Source: Alcanivorax sp. 24
GTDB taxonomy: Bacteria; Pseudomonadota; Gammaproteobacteria; Pseudomonadales; Alcanivoracaceae
NCBI RefSeq assembly: GCF_004360225.1
Contig: NZ_SNUA01000018.1
Coordinates: forward strand, 19,088-83,087
DNA: 64,000 nucleotides
Reading direction: 5' to 3'
The notes under the pieces: model-generated
Told to the model about the DNA's origin: nothing
Seen by the model: only the letters and a program-made list of their open reading frames with translations
Databases searched by the model: none
Shown: one piece after another, positions 1 to 8,494 of the stretch
How positions within the stretch are numbered: the stretch's first letter is position 1
How the letters are laid out: every line of letters starts with the position of its first letter
Translations under genes and position numbers: made by a program

Positions 1-1244
1 ATACCGTGGGTGGCACGCTCGCCAACCGGTCGGTGTTTCCGTTCTCCGGGTTTGATCTGGCGTTGGATTACGGCACCGAGTTCTACTACGACTGGACCGA
101 TCCCCAGGCCCAGTCCCGATCCAACGACTCGCAAAGCTCCACGGAATGGTTTACCGGCGCCACCCCGGAAGGGGAGCGCTGGGTCACCAGTGCCTTCACC
201 GAGGCGACCTTTCAGCATCAGGACTGGCTGAAGCTGATCGCCGGCCTGCGCTATGACTGGTATCAGATCGAGGGTAATGGGCGCGTTTTCAACGGTCTCA
301 TTCCCAATCCGGAAGGCGTGCGCCCCAGCTATACGCGCATCTACACCAATTTCGACGTGGAGCGTCACGCCGGCGACTTCGCGCCCAAACTGACCCTGTC
401 CCTGTCGCCGTACCGCTGGCTGGAAGTCTATGGCTCCTATGGCCAAGGGTTGCGCCCGCCGGCGATTACCGAATCCCTGCTGTCCGGCGCCCATGTGGGC
501 AACATGTTCTATTACTACCCCAATCCCGGGCTGGAGGAAGAGCGCTCGCGCAACTGGGAAGTGGGCGCCAACCTGAAATGGGACGGCCTGCTGGCCCGCG
601 GCGATACCCTGCGCACCAAGATCGCCTGGTTCGATTCCACGGTGGAAAACTACATGGTGCAGGGCGCCATCATGACACCGGTGGACGAGGCCCAGCCGGT
701 GGGGTTCAGCGGCTTCGCCTTCGTCAACCTGGACGATGACGTGCGCTTCCGGGGCCTGGAGGTGGAAGCCGACTACGACGCCGGCTGGGTATTCGGTGGC
801 GTCTCCTACACCCGCATGCTGATCGACATGGGCGAGGGCGGCTACGACCCCTTTCCCCTGGGCAGCGTCTATGGCTATCCGGACACGGTGTTCGGCGAAC
901 CCGGTGGCTACAACGGCGGCGCCGTCTGGTATGTGCTGCCGCCCCGGCAGCGCGTACTCGCGAACCTGGGCTTCCGGCTGTTCGACCGCAAGCTGACCCT
1001 GGGATCGAGATTTCGCTACGAACGCACCTCCAAAACACCGCCCATCGGTGGCTGGGTGTCCGGCAGTGCGGTGGACTCCTGGCGCACCTGGGATCTGTGG
1101 AGCAGCTACGAGCTGACCGACAACGCCACCCTGCGGCTGTCGGTGAATAACCTGCGCGACACCTACTACACCGAGATGAACGGCGGCAGCTACCAGGTCG
1201 GTACCGGCCGCACCGTGATCGGCGGTATTTCCCTTCGATTCTGA
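1..1244 (+). CDS. TonB-dependent outer membrane receptor, C-terminal part (5' end outside window)
   Basis: An open frame enters from the window edge and ends at a TGA. The visible 413 or so residues are the beta-barrel of a TonB-dependent receptor: alternating amphipathic strands rich in aromatic residues, a PNPGLEEERSRNWEVG segment like the 'N-P-x-L-x-x-E-x-S-x-N-x-E-x-G' barrel signature, and a C-terminal strand ending in Phe (GGISLRF), the usual BAM signal. The barrel style resembles heme or siderophore receptors, but the plug and TonB box are outside the window, so the ligand cannot be called. It is followed after 25 bp by two secreted GloVer-repeat proteins on the same strand, suggesting one operon. 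The first in-window GTG is only an internal codon. Family call is firm; substrate is unknown. Confidence 0.9.
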   Translation, partial: TVGGTLANRSVFPFSGFDLALDYGTEFYYDWTDPQAQSRSNDSQSSTEWFTGATPEGERWVTSAFTEATFQHQDWLKLIAGLRYDWYQIEGNGRVFNGLIPNPEGVRPSYTRIYTNFDVERHAGDFAPKLTLSLSPYRWLEVYGSYGQGLRPPAITESLLSGAHVGNMFYYYPNPGLEEERSRNWEVGANLKWDGLLARGDTLRTKIAWFDSTVENYMVQGAIMTPVDEAQPVGFSGFAFVNLDDDVRFRGLEVEADYDAGWVFGGVSYTRMLIDMGEGGYDPFPLGSVYGYPDTVFGEPGGYNGGAVWYVLPPRQRVLANLGFRLFDRKLTLGSRFRYERTSKTPPIGGWVSGSAVDSWRTWDLWSSYELTDNATLRLSVNNLRDTYYTEMNGGSYQVGTGRTVIGGISLRF

Positions 1245-1269
1245 ACCGATTCCGCAAGAGGACAGAACC

Positions 1270-3087
1270 ATGAAAGCAAGATGGCAAACCCCCGCGGCGC
1301 TGGCACTGTGCGGCGTCGTGTCCCTGACCCAGGCCGCCGACGGCGATTTCACGCCGAACGTGATTGTCGATTTCACCGGGGCCGCCGGCGAATTTCGCGG
1401 TAAGCGCCCGGAGGCGCCGCCGCTGCTGGGCGCGGATGGCCGACTCTATGGCGTCACCTTCGATAGCGGCGAGCCGGGTGCTGGTGACTATTCCGTTATC
1501 ACTCAAGGGGTGTATTACAGCCTCGATCCGGATGCCGAGTCACCGGACTACCAATACCAGTTATTGGGTTCCGCCATCGGTTCGCCCTTGAGCACCCTGG
1601 TGGCGCGTAGTTCCGGCGGTTTCCTGGTAGGCAGTTCCCGCGCCGAGGATGTGGATGGCATTTCTTCCGACGGTCAGGCCGGCTGGAATGGCATTGGTGC
1701 CCTGGCGGAACTCAATGGTGAACTGCCGCTGCAGGCGGAACGCATCGTCGTGCCGGCCGGCTTCGAGGACGCGGACGCCGCTGATATGAAGGCGCGTGGC
1801 CAGATGGCGGTGGACGGTGACGACAATGTCTATTTCTCAAGCGGCGGCCATCTTTGGCGGCTCGGCGCGGATAATACCCTGGGCGTGCTGGCCGAACTAC
1901 AGGATGAACGTTTCTTCGTGGAAAAGATTGGCAATCAGAATTTTCACCGGTTCGGCCAACGGGTGGTGGCGCTGGTGTGGAGCGAGGCGGATCAGGCCTT
2001 GTACGGCGTGACCAGCGGCGGCAGTGGCGCGAACGCCGGCGGCGATCCTGGTGAGGTGGAGGCGGGCGATCCGTCGGGCACCGTATTCCGCATCGACGCG
2101 GATCAGCTGAGCGGCGGTGACACCACCGAGCCCGTTTTGCTCTACACCCTGTCGGATTCGTTGCACGGCAATCCGTCGGTCAGCGACGCGGGCTTCACCG
2201 GCCTGGTGGAAGACGGTGCCTGGCTGTACGGCGTCACCACCGAAATCGCCTGGCGAATCAGGAAGGACGATCCCGCCAGTTTCACGGTGCTGCACCGGTT
2301 CCAGGATGAGGGGGGCGCGGCGCCCCGGGGCGCTTTGGCCCGGGCCGCCGACGGCAACATTTACGGCACCACCGAATTCGATTACAGCCAGGACGATGGT
2401 CGGGGTGGCGCCGGCGGGCCCGGCACCCTGTATCGCATCGTTACCGGTGAAGCGGCGGATCGCGCCGATGACACTCTGGAATTCCTGCATACCTTCGACG
2501 CCGCCACCGAGGGCAGCGCGCCCATGGGCCTGTCCGCCGGCGATATCCGCGCCGATGGTGACGGCGGTCAGATGCAACGCCTGTTCGGCGTGACCCAGGG
2601 CGACGCGGCCAATGGCGAAGGCGGCATCTTCAGCGTGGACGTCCCTCTGCAAGCGCCGGCCATCACGGACTTCTCGGTAACCCCGGCCACCGTCACCGTG
2701 GGCGATGACCAGGCGCCGATGCTGTCCTGGAGCACCACCGGCCTGTACGGAGACAGCGCCTGTGTGATCGATGCCGGCGATTCCGCCGACTACGCCGCGC
2801 TCGCCGACGAGAGCCGCGCCGCCAGCGGCGGCCTTGAACTGGTCCCGCCCGGTCAGTATGGCACCGTCACCTTTACCTTGACGTGCACCGCCGTCGACGG
2901 CGAGACCACCGTGGACGACACCGCGACCCTGACCGTGGCCCGCGCTGAAGACGGTGCCGGAGAGGGCGACGGTGATGATAGCAGCGGCGGTGGTTCGTCC
3001 GGCGGTGGTGGTGGCGCGGGCGCCTTGCTGCTGGGCCTGCTGGCATCGGCGGGCCTGATGCGCCGCCGCCGGGCCAGCCAACGCTGA
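1270..3087 (+). CDS. Secreted GloVer-repeat protein with GlyGly-CTERM-like tail
   Basis: 605 residues. It starts at ATG behind AAGAGGACAG and has a signal peptide ending near SLTQA. The body carries degenerate repeats of the gloeo/verruco ('GloVer', TIGR03803-like) type, seen as LYGVT, LYGVTSGG, LYGVTTE, IYGTTEFD and LFGVTQGD, each preceded by xDGxx and followed by 'ly..d' segments; these probably form a beta-propeller. An Ig-like segment with two Cys follows (about residues 460-560), then a Gly/Ser-rich linker, a hydrophobic stretch (GALLLGLLASAGLM) and RRRR. That tail matches the GlyGly-CTERM signal that rhombosortase cuts, so the protein is probably cell-surface or secreted via type II export. 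It is paralogous to the next gene. Its role with the upstream receptor is inference; no enzymatic motif is visible. Confidence 0.75.
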   Translation: MKARWQTPAALALCGVVSLTQAADGDFTPNVIVDFTGAAGEFRGKRPEAPPLLGADGRLYGVTFDSGEPGAGDYSVITQGVYYSLDPDAESPDYQYQLLGSAIGSPLSTLVARSSGGFLVGSSRAEDVDGISSDGQAGWNGIGALAELNGELPLQAERIVVPAGFEDADAADMKARGQMAVDGDDNVYFSSGGHLWRLGADNTLGVLAELQDERFFVEKIGNQNFHRFGQRVVALVWSEADQALYGVTSGGSGANAGGDPGEVEAGDPSGTVFRIDADQLSGGDTTEPVLLYTLSDSLHGNPSVSDAGFTGLVEDGAWLYGVTTEIAWRIRKDDPASFTVLHRFQDEGGAAPRGALARAADGNIYGTTEFDYSQDDGRGGAGGPGTLYRIVTGEAADRADDTLEFLHTFDAATEGSAPMGLSAGDIRADGDGGQMQRLFGVTQGDAANGEGGIFSVDVPLQAPAITDFSVTPATVTVGDDQAPMLSWSTTGLYGDSACVIDAGDSADYAALADESRAASGGLELVPPGQYGTVTFTLTCTAVDGETTVDDTATLTVARAEDGAGEGDGDDSSGGGSSGGGGGAGALLLGLLASAGLMRRRRASQR

Positions 3088-3151
3088 ATCCCTTGTTGAT
3101 TTATCGGACCGGGCCCATGCCCGGTCCCTGTTTGTCTTTCAGGAAACGTCT

Positions 3152-5332
3152 ATGAACGTGCTTCGATTGCTGCCGGCCCTGACGTCCGGTCTGTTGCTGG
3201 CCGCGCCCGCTGGCGCGGCGGAGGATGTCACCTTCACCACCATTACGTCCCTGCATTATTTCGCCGATGCCAACGGTGAAGGGACGGAAGATCAACCCAA
3301 GGGCTGGCCGCCGGCGCAAACACCGCTGGCCCCGCCGTTGTTCAGTCTCACCGAGAACAGTCAGTATTTGCTGCTGCCGGTGGAGCGCGCGCGGGCTGAT
3401 TCATATGGCGCTCTGCTTCGCTCGCCGGCGGTCGCTTCTCACTATCAGGTGGAGGGCCCGAAAACGGAGATGGGCATCGAACCGGAAACGATGACCGTGC
3501 AACGGGCCGATGGCTCCACTTTCCAGGCGAGCTCCGATTACCGCCTGCTGGGCAATTATGTTCAGCGCAACAATGGCGATGTGATTGGTATTGTGGTTCC
3601 GCCGATGGGCCGCTTCCAATACGCTTCGCCGCCCAACCCCAATAGCGCGGCTTTCAGCACTGAACTGTTTACCGATGGTGCGTTGCAGGGAGGGGCGCTG
3701 TACCGACTGGACAGCGATGGAAACTACGCGACGCTGCTGGAAGCCAGTATCGGCGTATTGCACGCGCCGGTGGGCTATCTGCTGCACGATCCCGATTCCG
3801 ATGTGGTCTATGGCATCGACGAAGGTCCGCAGGGCAACGGACGCCTCTTCCGGCTGTGGCCCGACAACCGGGTCGATATTCTTTACACCTTCGCCAACCA
3901 GACTGGCCGGGATCAGTTGCCCAACGGGGTGATCCTCGGCGAGGACGGGATGCTATATGGCCTGTTGGGGTACGACCGGGGCATGCCGTACCGGCCTGGT
4001 ACCCTGACTGATCCGCAGACCGAGGTGGGCGCGGTGTACCGGCTGGACCCGGCCGATCCCGATGGCGGCATCGACATCCTGCACACCTTTACCCTGACGG
4101 AGGGCGAGATCAATGTCGCCAATCCGGGCCGTCGCCGCTGGTTACAGGGCTCCACAGGCTACCATTCCGATCAACAGGGCGATGAGCAGCTTTCCACGGT
4201 ACCGGTGCTGTCTCATCTGGTGGCCGGGCCGGACGGTTGGCTCTATGGGGGCACCGCTGTTGGAGAATGCCAGGTCTGGGTGGAAAACAGCTTCTGGGGC
4301 GACGACCGTGCCCAGTCCGCCCCCCTGTGTGGCTGGAACATCAGCCTCACCAACAGCCTGAGGTACTACGTGTTCCGACGGCAGAGCGGTACCACACCCT
4401 ATATCTACAACAGTAATGGCTATCCAGACTATCCGAATGGCGTCACCGAATGGCCCTATGGTATTCAGCATCCTTTCTATGATGGACCGCGTCCCTACGG
4501 TGCTCTCTACCGGGTCAACAAGGACACTGGCGAATTCCAGTTGCTGCACGAATTCGACTACGACGACGGCGCTTCACCACGCGGGCCCATGGCATTGGGG
4601 CCGGACGGCAATATCTACGGCACCACGCTGACCGGCGGGACGCTGCGCGAGTTCGAGAAAACCAACGGCCAGGTTCACAAGTCCCGCAACGGCATCCTGT
4701 ACCGCATCGATCCCACCGCCATCCAGGTGGACGATGACGGCAAGGTCACCGCCGACGGCTTCGAGCTGCTGCGCGACTTCACCTACAACCAGGAAGGCAA
4801 CACCCCCATCGGCGTGGTGCGGGGCACGGATGACCGACTGTACGGCGCCTCGCTGTACGGCGGCCAGGAATTCGTGCGCGGCGCCAGCAACACCACCGCG
4901 CCGTACGACGACTACGGCACCCTGTTCGTGGTGGATACCTCCGGCACCGCCATCGAGGGCTCGGTGGTGCTTACCGCCACGCCGCCGGTGATCCAACTGG
5001 GCGAAACCAGCGAACTGACCTGGACTGGCAACGGCGTGGAGAACTGCCAGGCCAGCTCCGGGCTGGACGCCTGGAATGGAACCCTGGCGCCGTCCGGCAG
5101 CATCGACGTTTCTCCGGCGGCGGGCAACTACTACCTGTCCATCGCCTGCGAGGACCAGAACACTGGCCGTTCGGTGTCCGATACCAGCGTGCTGCGGGTG
5201 GACATGGAATCGGAAACCGAAGATGGCAACAGCGTCAGCTATGGTAACGGCGGGGGCAGCCTGGGAGTCGGGGGGTTGGTGATGCTATTGGGCGTTGCCT
5301 TGCTGCGCCGCCGCATTCGACGAACGGGCTAA
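3152..5332 (+). CDS. Secreted GloVer-repeat protein with GlyGly-CTERM-like tail (second paralogue)
   Basis: 726 residues, ATG after AGGAAACGTCT. The signal peptide ends near PAGAA. GloVer-type motifs recur along the chain (VYGIDEG, LYGLLGYD, LYGGTAVG, IYGTTLTGG, LYGASLYGG), with 'GALYRLD' and 'GAVYRLDP' units between them. A C-terminal Ig-like domain (about residues 605-690) holds a Cys pair, as in the neighbour. A Gly-rich stretch, one hydrophobic helix (GVGGLVMLLGVALL) and RRRIRR follow: a GlyGly-CTERM-like sorting signal. It is longer than its paralogue because of insertions around residues 330-460. The 64-bp gap and common strand suggest co-transcription with the receptor and first paralogue. 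The TAA stop coincides with the target-site duplication of the downstream MITE-like element. Function unknown. Confidence 0.75.
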   Translation: MNVLRLLPALTSGLLLAAPAGAAEDVTFTTITSLHYFADANGEGTEDQPKGWPPAQTPLAPPLFSLTENSQYLLLPVERARADSYGALLRSPAVASHYQVEGPKTEMGIEPETMTVQRADGSTFQASSDYRLLGNYVQRNNGDVIGIVVPPMGRFQYASPPNPNSAAFSTELFTDGALQGGALYRLDSDGNYATLLEASIGVLHAPVGYLLHDPDSDVVYGIDEGPQGNGRLFRLWPDNRVDILYTFANQTGRDQLPNGVILGEDGMLYGLLGYDRGMPYRPGTLTDPQTEVGAVYRLDPADPDGGIDILHTFTLTEGEINVANPGRRRWLQGSTGYHSDQQGDEQLSTVPVLSHLVAGPDGWLYGGTAVGECQVWVENSFWGDDRAQSAPLCGWNISLTNSLRYYVFRRQSGTTPYIYNSNGYPDYPNGVTEWPYGIQHPFYDGPRPYGALYRVNKDTGEFQLLHEFDYDDGASPRGPMALGPDGNIYGTTLTGGTLREFEKTNGQVHKSRNGILYRIDPTAIQVDDDGKVTADGFELLRDFTYNQEGNTPIGVVRGTDDRLYGASLYGGQEFVRGASNTTAPYDDYGTLFVVDTSGTAIEGSVVLTATPPVIQLGETSELTWTGNGVENCQASSGLDAWNGTLAPSGSIDVSPAAGNYYLSIACEDQNTGRSVSDTSVLRVDMESETEDGNSVSYGNGGGSLGVGGLVMLLGVALLRRRIRRTG

Positions 5333-5629
5333 GAGCCTGTTCACGATCTTTACGCCGCCGCGCCGGAGTTCCCTTCTCTCCTGGTGGAAAGTGTCGTCAG
5401 GTCGTGATTTCGATTGTGCTATGTAGTCCGTCTACATGAACAAGCGTAATCGCGGCCTGGCGGAAAAATACCCGGAGGGCACAGGGGGGGCGGCCCTTCG
5501 GGTTGCGCTGGAAAAGCCGCCAGACGACGCCCCGGCCTTTGCCTTTGGCCCCAAAAGCCTGCAGTCCGTGACGCCCTCTGGCGGCTTTTCCAGCAGCAAC
5601 GCGGTGGCGTAAAGATCGTGAACAGGTTC
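5333..5629. mobile_element. MITE-like element, copy 1 (297 bp, TAA target duplication)
   Basis: The ends form near-perfect terminal inverted repeats of about 24 bp: GAGCCTGTTCACG at the left and its complement with GAACC at the right. They are flanked on both sides by TAA; the left TAA is the stop codon of the upstream gene. The interior holds a short hairpin (ATGTAG/CTACAT) and no transposase. A second copy in opposite orientation lies between kdpA and kdpB, and a deleted third copy follows the enoyl-CoA hydratase gene. The TIR start and a TNA-type 3-bp duplication recall IS5-family (IS1031-like) elements, from memory. Its right half is read through by azlD on the other strand. Confidence 0.75.
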
Positions 5630-6082
5630 TAAGGCCAGTGGCGGTTCCGGGATCGCCGGTGCCGCCGCTTCGAGGGCGCGCGGATATTGATCGCCGGTTG
5701 CGGTTGTCTCGACCGGGAAAGCCAGGCCGGGGACGATGTATTGCACCAACAGCATATGGAAGGCGGTACCACCAAGAATGGAAAGCAATACATTGCGCTT
5801 GATAAGGTGCAGTAACACGACCACCAGCGATGACAGCAACAGAGGCAGGCCGTTGTTGTTCCAGACTAATATCGCGCCATGATCAGTGTGGGCGAACAGG
5901 CGCAGGTCGCGTAACGAATAGACCACCAGAATGGTCATGATGGCAGCGGGCAGATAGCGCCCCAGGTGTTCCAGCAACGGCTGATCACGGTGACGCGACA
6001 GCGCGACGAACGGCAGAGCGCGGGAAGCCAGTGACGCCAGAGCCGCCACGGCAATCCCTGCGAAAATACCTTCCGGGCTCAT
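5432..6082 (-). CDS. azlD: AzlD-family branched-chain amino acid exporter subunit with element-derived C-terminus
   Basis: 216 residues. The first 125 or so are a typical AzlD small subunit with about four hydrophobic helices, working with AzlC to export branched-chain or related amino acids. The start is the ATG whose ATGA overlaps the azlC stop; the open frame extends further upstream only because of azlC overlap. AzlD proteins are usually about 100-115 residues. Here the frame runs on through a linker (about residues 125-151) and then through the inserted MITE-like element, which encodes residues 152-216 (EPVHDLYATA to the end). Without the insertion the frame would have ended after about 15 other codons, inside the 3' end of the convergent gene. 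Whether the tail is kept in the protein is unknown. Confidence 0.8.
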   Translation of the reverse strand: MSPEGIFAGIAVAALASLASRALPFVALSRHRDQPLLEHLGRYLPAAIMTILVVYSLRDLRLFAHTDHGAILVWNNNGLPLLLSSLVVVLLHLIKRNVLLSILGGTAFHMLLVQYIVPGLAFPVETTATGDQYPRALEAAAPAIPEPPLALEPVHDLYATALLLEKPPEGVTDCRLLGPKAKAGASSGGFSSATRRAAPPVPSGYFSARPRLRLFM

Positions 6083-6774
6083 GATCGCATCACCTCCTTG
6101 TCCCGGTTTCGCTGATAATCCCACAGCAACACCAGGCAGGCGCCACCGATCGCCGCCACTAACAGATGTTCCGGGGGCAGTAGCAGCATCGCGCCCGCGG
6201 AACAGAGTAAGCCGATGACAAACGGTGCGGCACGGCGAACTTTGCACATCAGTTCCAGCGTCAGGACGATGAACAGGGCCGTCAAAGCGAATTCCATGCC
6301 CGTGCTGTCAAACCGCACCAAGTCGCCAATAGCGGCACCGGACGCCGTCCCGAGCAGCCACCAGCCCTGATTCAAGACGCTGATGCGCGCGGCCACGGCG
6401 GGATCGCGCGCCTCCGGCACGCTGCTTAGCAGCGAATAGGTTTCGTCGGTCAGCGCGTAAATCAAATAGAGTTTGCGGGCCCCGGCGCCGGCGAAGCGCC
6501 CGAGCAGCGACAAACCGTAGAACAGATGCCGGCAACTGAGCAGAAAGATGGCCACGCCGATTTCCGTCAGCGATGCCTGGGCGGCCAGCAAGGTCAACAA
6601 CAGAAACTGGCTGGCGCCGGAATAGATCGCCACCGACATCAGCACGGCAATCCACCATGGGTGGCCCATTTGCACGCATAACACGCCAAAAGCAATACCT
6701 AATGGAATGTAACCCAGCATGACCGGAGTGGTCAGCCTGGCGGCGTGGCGCCAGAGCGCGATTGGTGAAGACAT
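6079..6774 (-). CDS. azlC: AzlC-family branched-chain amino acid permease, large subunit
   Basis: 231 residues with about seven or eight hydrophobic segments. It has the AzlC hallmarks: GYIPLGIAFGVL near residue 25, then YSGASQFLLL and a conserved 'ALTDETYSL' segment near residue 110. AzlC is the main membrane subunit of the AzlCD exporter in the inner membrane. It overlaps azlD by ATGA, so the pair is translationally coupled. No strong Shine-Dalgarno is visible before the ATG, and the 117 bp upstream hold no other gene. Length is normal for the family. The amino acid exported cannot be told from the sequence. Confidence 0.9.
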   Translation of the reverse strand: MSSPIALWRHAARLTTPVMLGYIPLGIAFGVLCVQMGHPWWIAVLMSVAIYSGASQFLLLTLLAAQASLTEIGVAIFLLSCRHLFYGLSLLGRFAGAGARKLYLIYALTDETYSLLSSVPEARDPAVAARISVLNQGWWLLGTASGAAIGDLVRFDSTGMEFALTALFIVLTLELMCKVRRAAPFVIGLLCSAGAMLLLPPEHLLVAAIGGACLVLLWDYQRNRDKEVMRS

Positions 6775-6891
6775 TCAAGAAATAGTGTCAGGGCTGAAGA
6801 GGCGAAGCGGACATGATAATCATCCGGTGGTTACATGGCGCCGATTGGGGTGGGACACGCACATCGCCGCGCGCTGTTGTGGCGGGCAGGC

Positions 6892-7557
6892 TCAGGTGTC
6901 TTCCATACCATAATATTGAACGCCAATCCGGATGCGGTCGCGTCCCTGGGCACGGCGATGCCGGTTGGTGTCCCGCAAGGAGTAGACACAGCCACAGTAT
7001 TCCTGCTGATAGAACTTCTCACGTTTACTGATTTCGACCATACGATTGGCGCCACCCTTTTTGCGCCAGTTGTAATCCCAGTATTGCAGGCCTGGATAAG
7101 GCGCGGCAGCCCGGTGGCCGCAATCGTTGATCTGCGCCATGTTCTTCCAGCGCGAAATGCCCAGCGAGCTGCTGATTACCTTGAAACCATGTTCATGGGC
7201 GTACAGCGCGGTACGCTCGAAACGCATGTCGAAGCACATGGTACAGCGCGCGCCTCGTTCTGGTTCGTCCTCCAGTCCCTTGGCGCGTTCAAACCAATTA
7301 TCGGTGTCGTAGTCAGCATCCACGAAAGGTACATTGTGTTTATCCGCAAAGCGTATGTTCTCCTCTTTGCGAATCAAGTATTCCTTCACCGGGTGAATAT
7401 TGGGGTTGTAAAAGAACACGGTGTATTCGATGCCCGAGGCATGCAGCGCTTCCATGACTTCACCAGAGCACGGAGCGCAGCAGGAATGCAACAATAACCG
7501 GCATTGGCCATCGGGTAGAGCCAGAGGGGGGCGTTGTATGGGGGAAATCTCGTTCAT
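6892..7557 (-). CDS. queH: Epoxyqueuosine reductase QueH
   Basis: 221 residues from the ATG preceded by AAGGAA; an upstream in-frame start (30 codons earlier) has no such site and is less likely. QueH makes queuosine from epoxyqueuosine in tRNA, the last step of the pathway, replacing QueG in many bacteria. Visible family marks are the N-terminal HSCCAPCS with adjacent cysteines, a central CTMCFDMR, the YNPNIHP segment and a C-terminal YCGC; these Cys hold the iron-sulfur cluster and metal site. The gene stands alone between azlC (same strand) and tRNA-Thr. Length matches the family (formerly DUF208). Confidence 0.93.
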   Translation of the reverse strand: MNEISPIQRPPLALPDGQCRLLLHSCCAPCSGEVMEALHASGIEYTVFFYNPNIHPVKEYLIRKEENIRFADKHNVPFVDADYDTDNWFERAKGLEDEPERGARCTMCFDMRFERTALYAHEHGFKVISSSLGISRWKNMAQINDCGHRAAAPYPGLQYWDYNWRKKGGANRMVEISKREKFYQQEYCGCVYSLRDTNRHRRAQGRDRIRIGVQYYGMEDT

Positions 7558-7661
7558 GGCGATTTCCTTCAAAGCACCTTGCAACAGTCGGGAGGGTGCA
7601 TCCCCGCTGACTTCAAACAGACTCGGATGGCGGAGAGATGGAAGCACTGGAGCTGCGCGAA

Positions 7662-7737
<76 letters not shown>

Positions 7738-7795
7738 ATGGATCCTGTATCGGCGCGGTAGTTTAGCAGGAATGGAGGCGGAGACAAGGGCGGGA

Positions 7796-8494
7796 TCAGT
7801 CGGAGCGGGGTTCGAAGCGGTAGCCGACGCCGGGCTCGGTGTGGAGGTAGGTGGGTGCCACGGGATCGTCGCCGAGTTTTTGCCGCAGGCGGCCGATGAG
7901 GATACGCAGGTAGTGGTTGTCATGCTGATGGCTTTCGCCCCAGACCTGGCGCAGCAATTGTTGTTGGGTAATGACCCGGTCGGCGTTGCCGATGAGCATA
8001 CCGAGGACGCTGAACTCCTTGGGGGTGAGTTTCACCGGGGTACCCGCCAGTTCCACCTGGTGGCGGGCGAGGTCGAAACGCAGGTGGCCATCGTCGTATT
8101 CATTGAGGGGGCCGCCGGTGTCGTTGCTGTGGCCGAGGTGGCGGCGCACCCGGGCGAGAAATTCCTGAACACCAAAGGGTTTGGTGACATAGTCGTTGGC
8201 GCCGTGGTCCAGGGCCCGGACTTTTTCGCCTTCATCATCGCGTACTGAAAGAATGATGACCGGGACGGTACTGATTTCCCGGATTCGTGCGAGCACCTCC
8301 TGGCCGTCCAGATCGGGTAGTCCCAGGTCCAGCACGATCAGGGCGGGCTGGCTGGTACGGGCCAGAGCCAGGCCGTCGCCACCGGTGGCGGCTTCATTCA
8401 CCTGGTAGCCTTCGGTTTGCAGGCTGATGCGGAGAAATCGACGGATCCGCACTTCGTCGTCGATGATCAGAATGCCGCCGGCGGCATTAGACAT
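7796..8494 (-). CDS. kdpE: KdpE response regulator (OmpR family)
   Basis: 232 residues: receiver domain (1-120) with acidic pair IIDDE, phospho-acceptor Asp in LIVLDLGLPD and Lys in YVTKPFG, then an OmpR/PhoB winged helix (130-228) with LTPKEFSVLGML and a C-terminal LHTEPGVGYRF. KdpE, phosphorylated by KdpD, activates the kdp ATPase genes when potassium is low. The start overlaps the 3' end of kdpD by 8 bp, so the two are coupled. It is the last gene of the operon; no T-rich terminator follows before the tRNA. Candidate KdpE boxes lie upstream of kdpF. Confidence 0.95.
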   Translation of the reverse strand: MSNAAGGILIIDDEVRIRRFLRISLQTEGYQVNEAATGGDGLALARTSQPALIVLDLGLPDLDGQEVLARIREISTVPVIILSVRDDEGEKVRALDHGANDYVTKPFGVQEFLARVRRHLGHSNDTGGPLNEYDDGHLRFDLARHQVELAGTPVKLTPKEFSVLGMLIGNADRVITQQQLLRQVWGESHQHDNHYLRILIGRLRQKLGDDPVAPTYLHTEPGVGYRFEPRSD

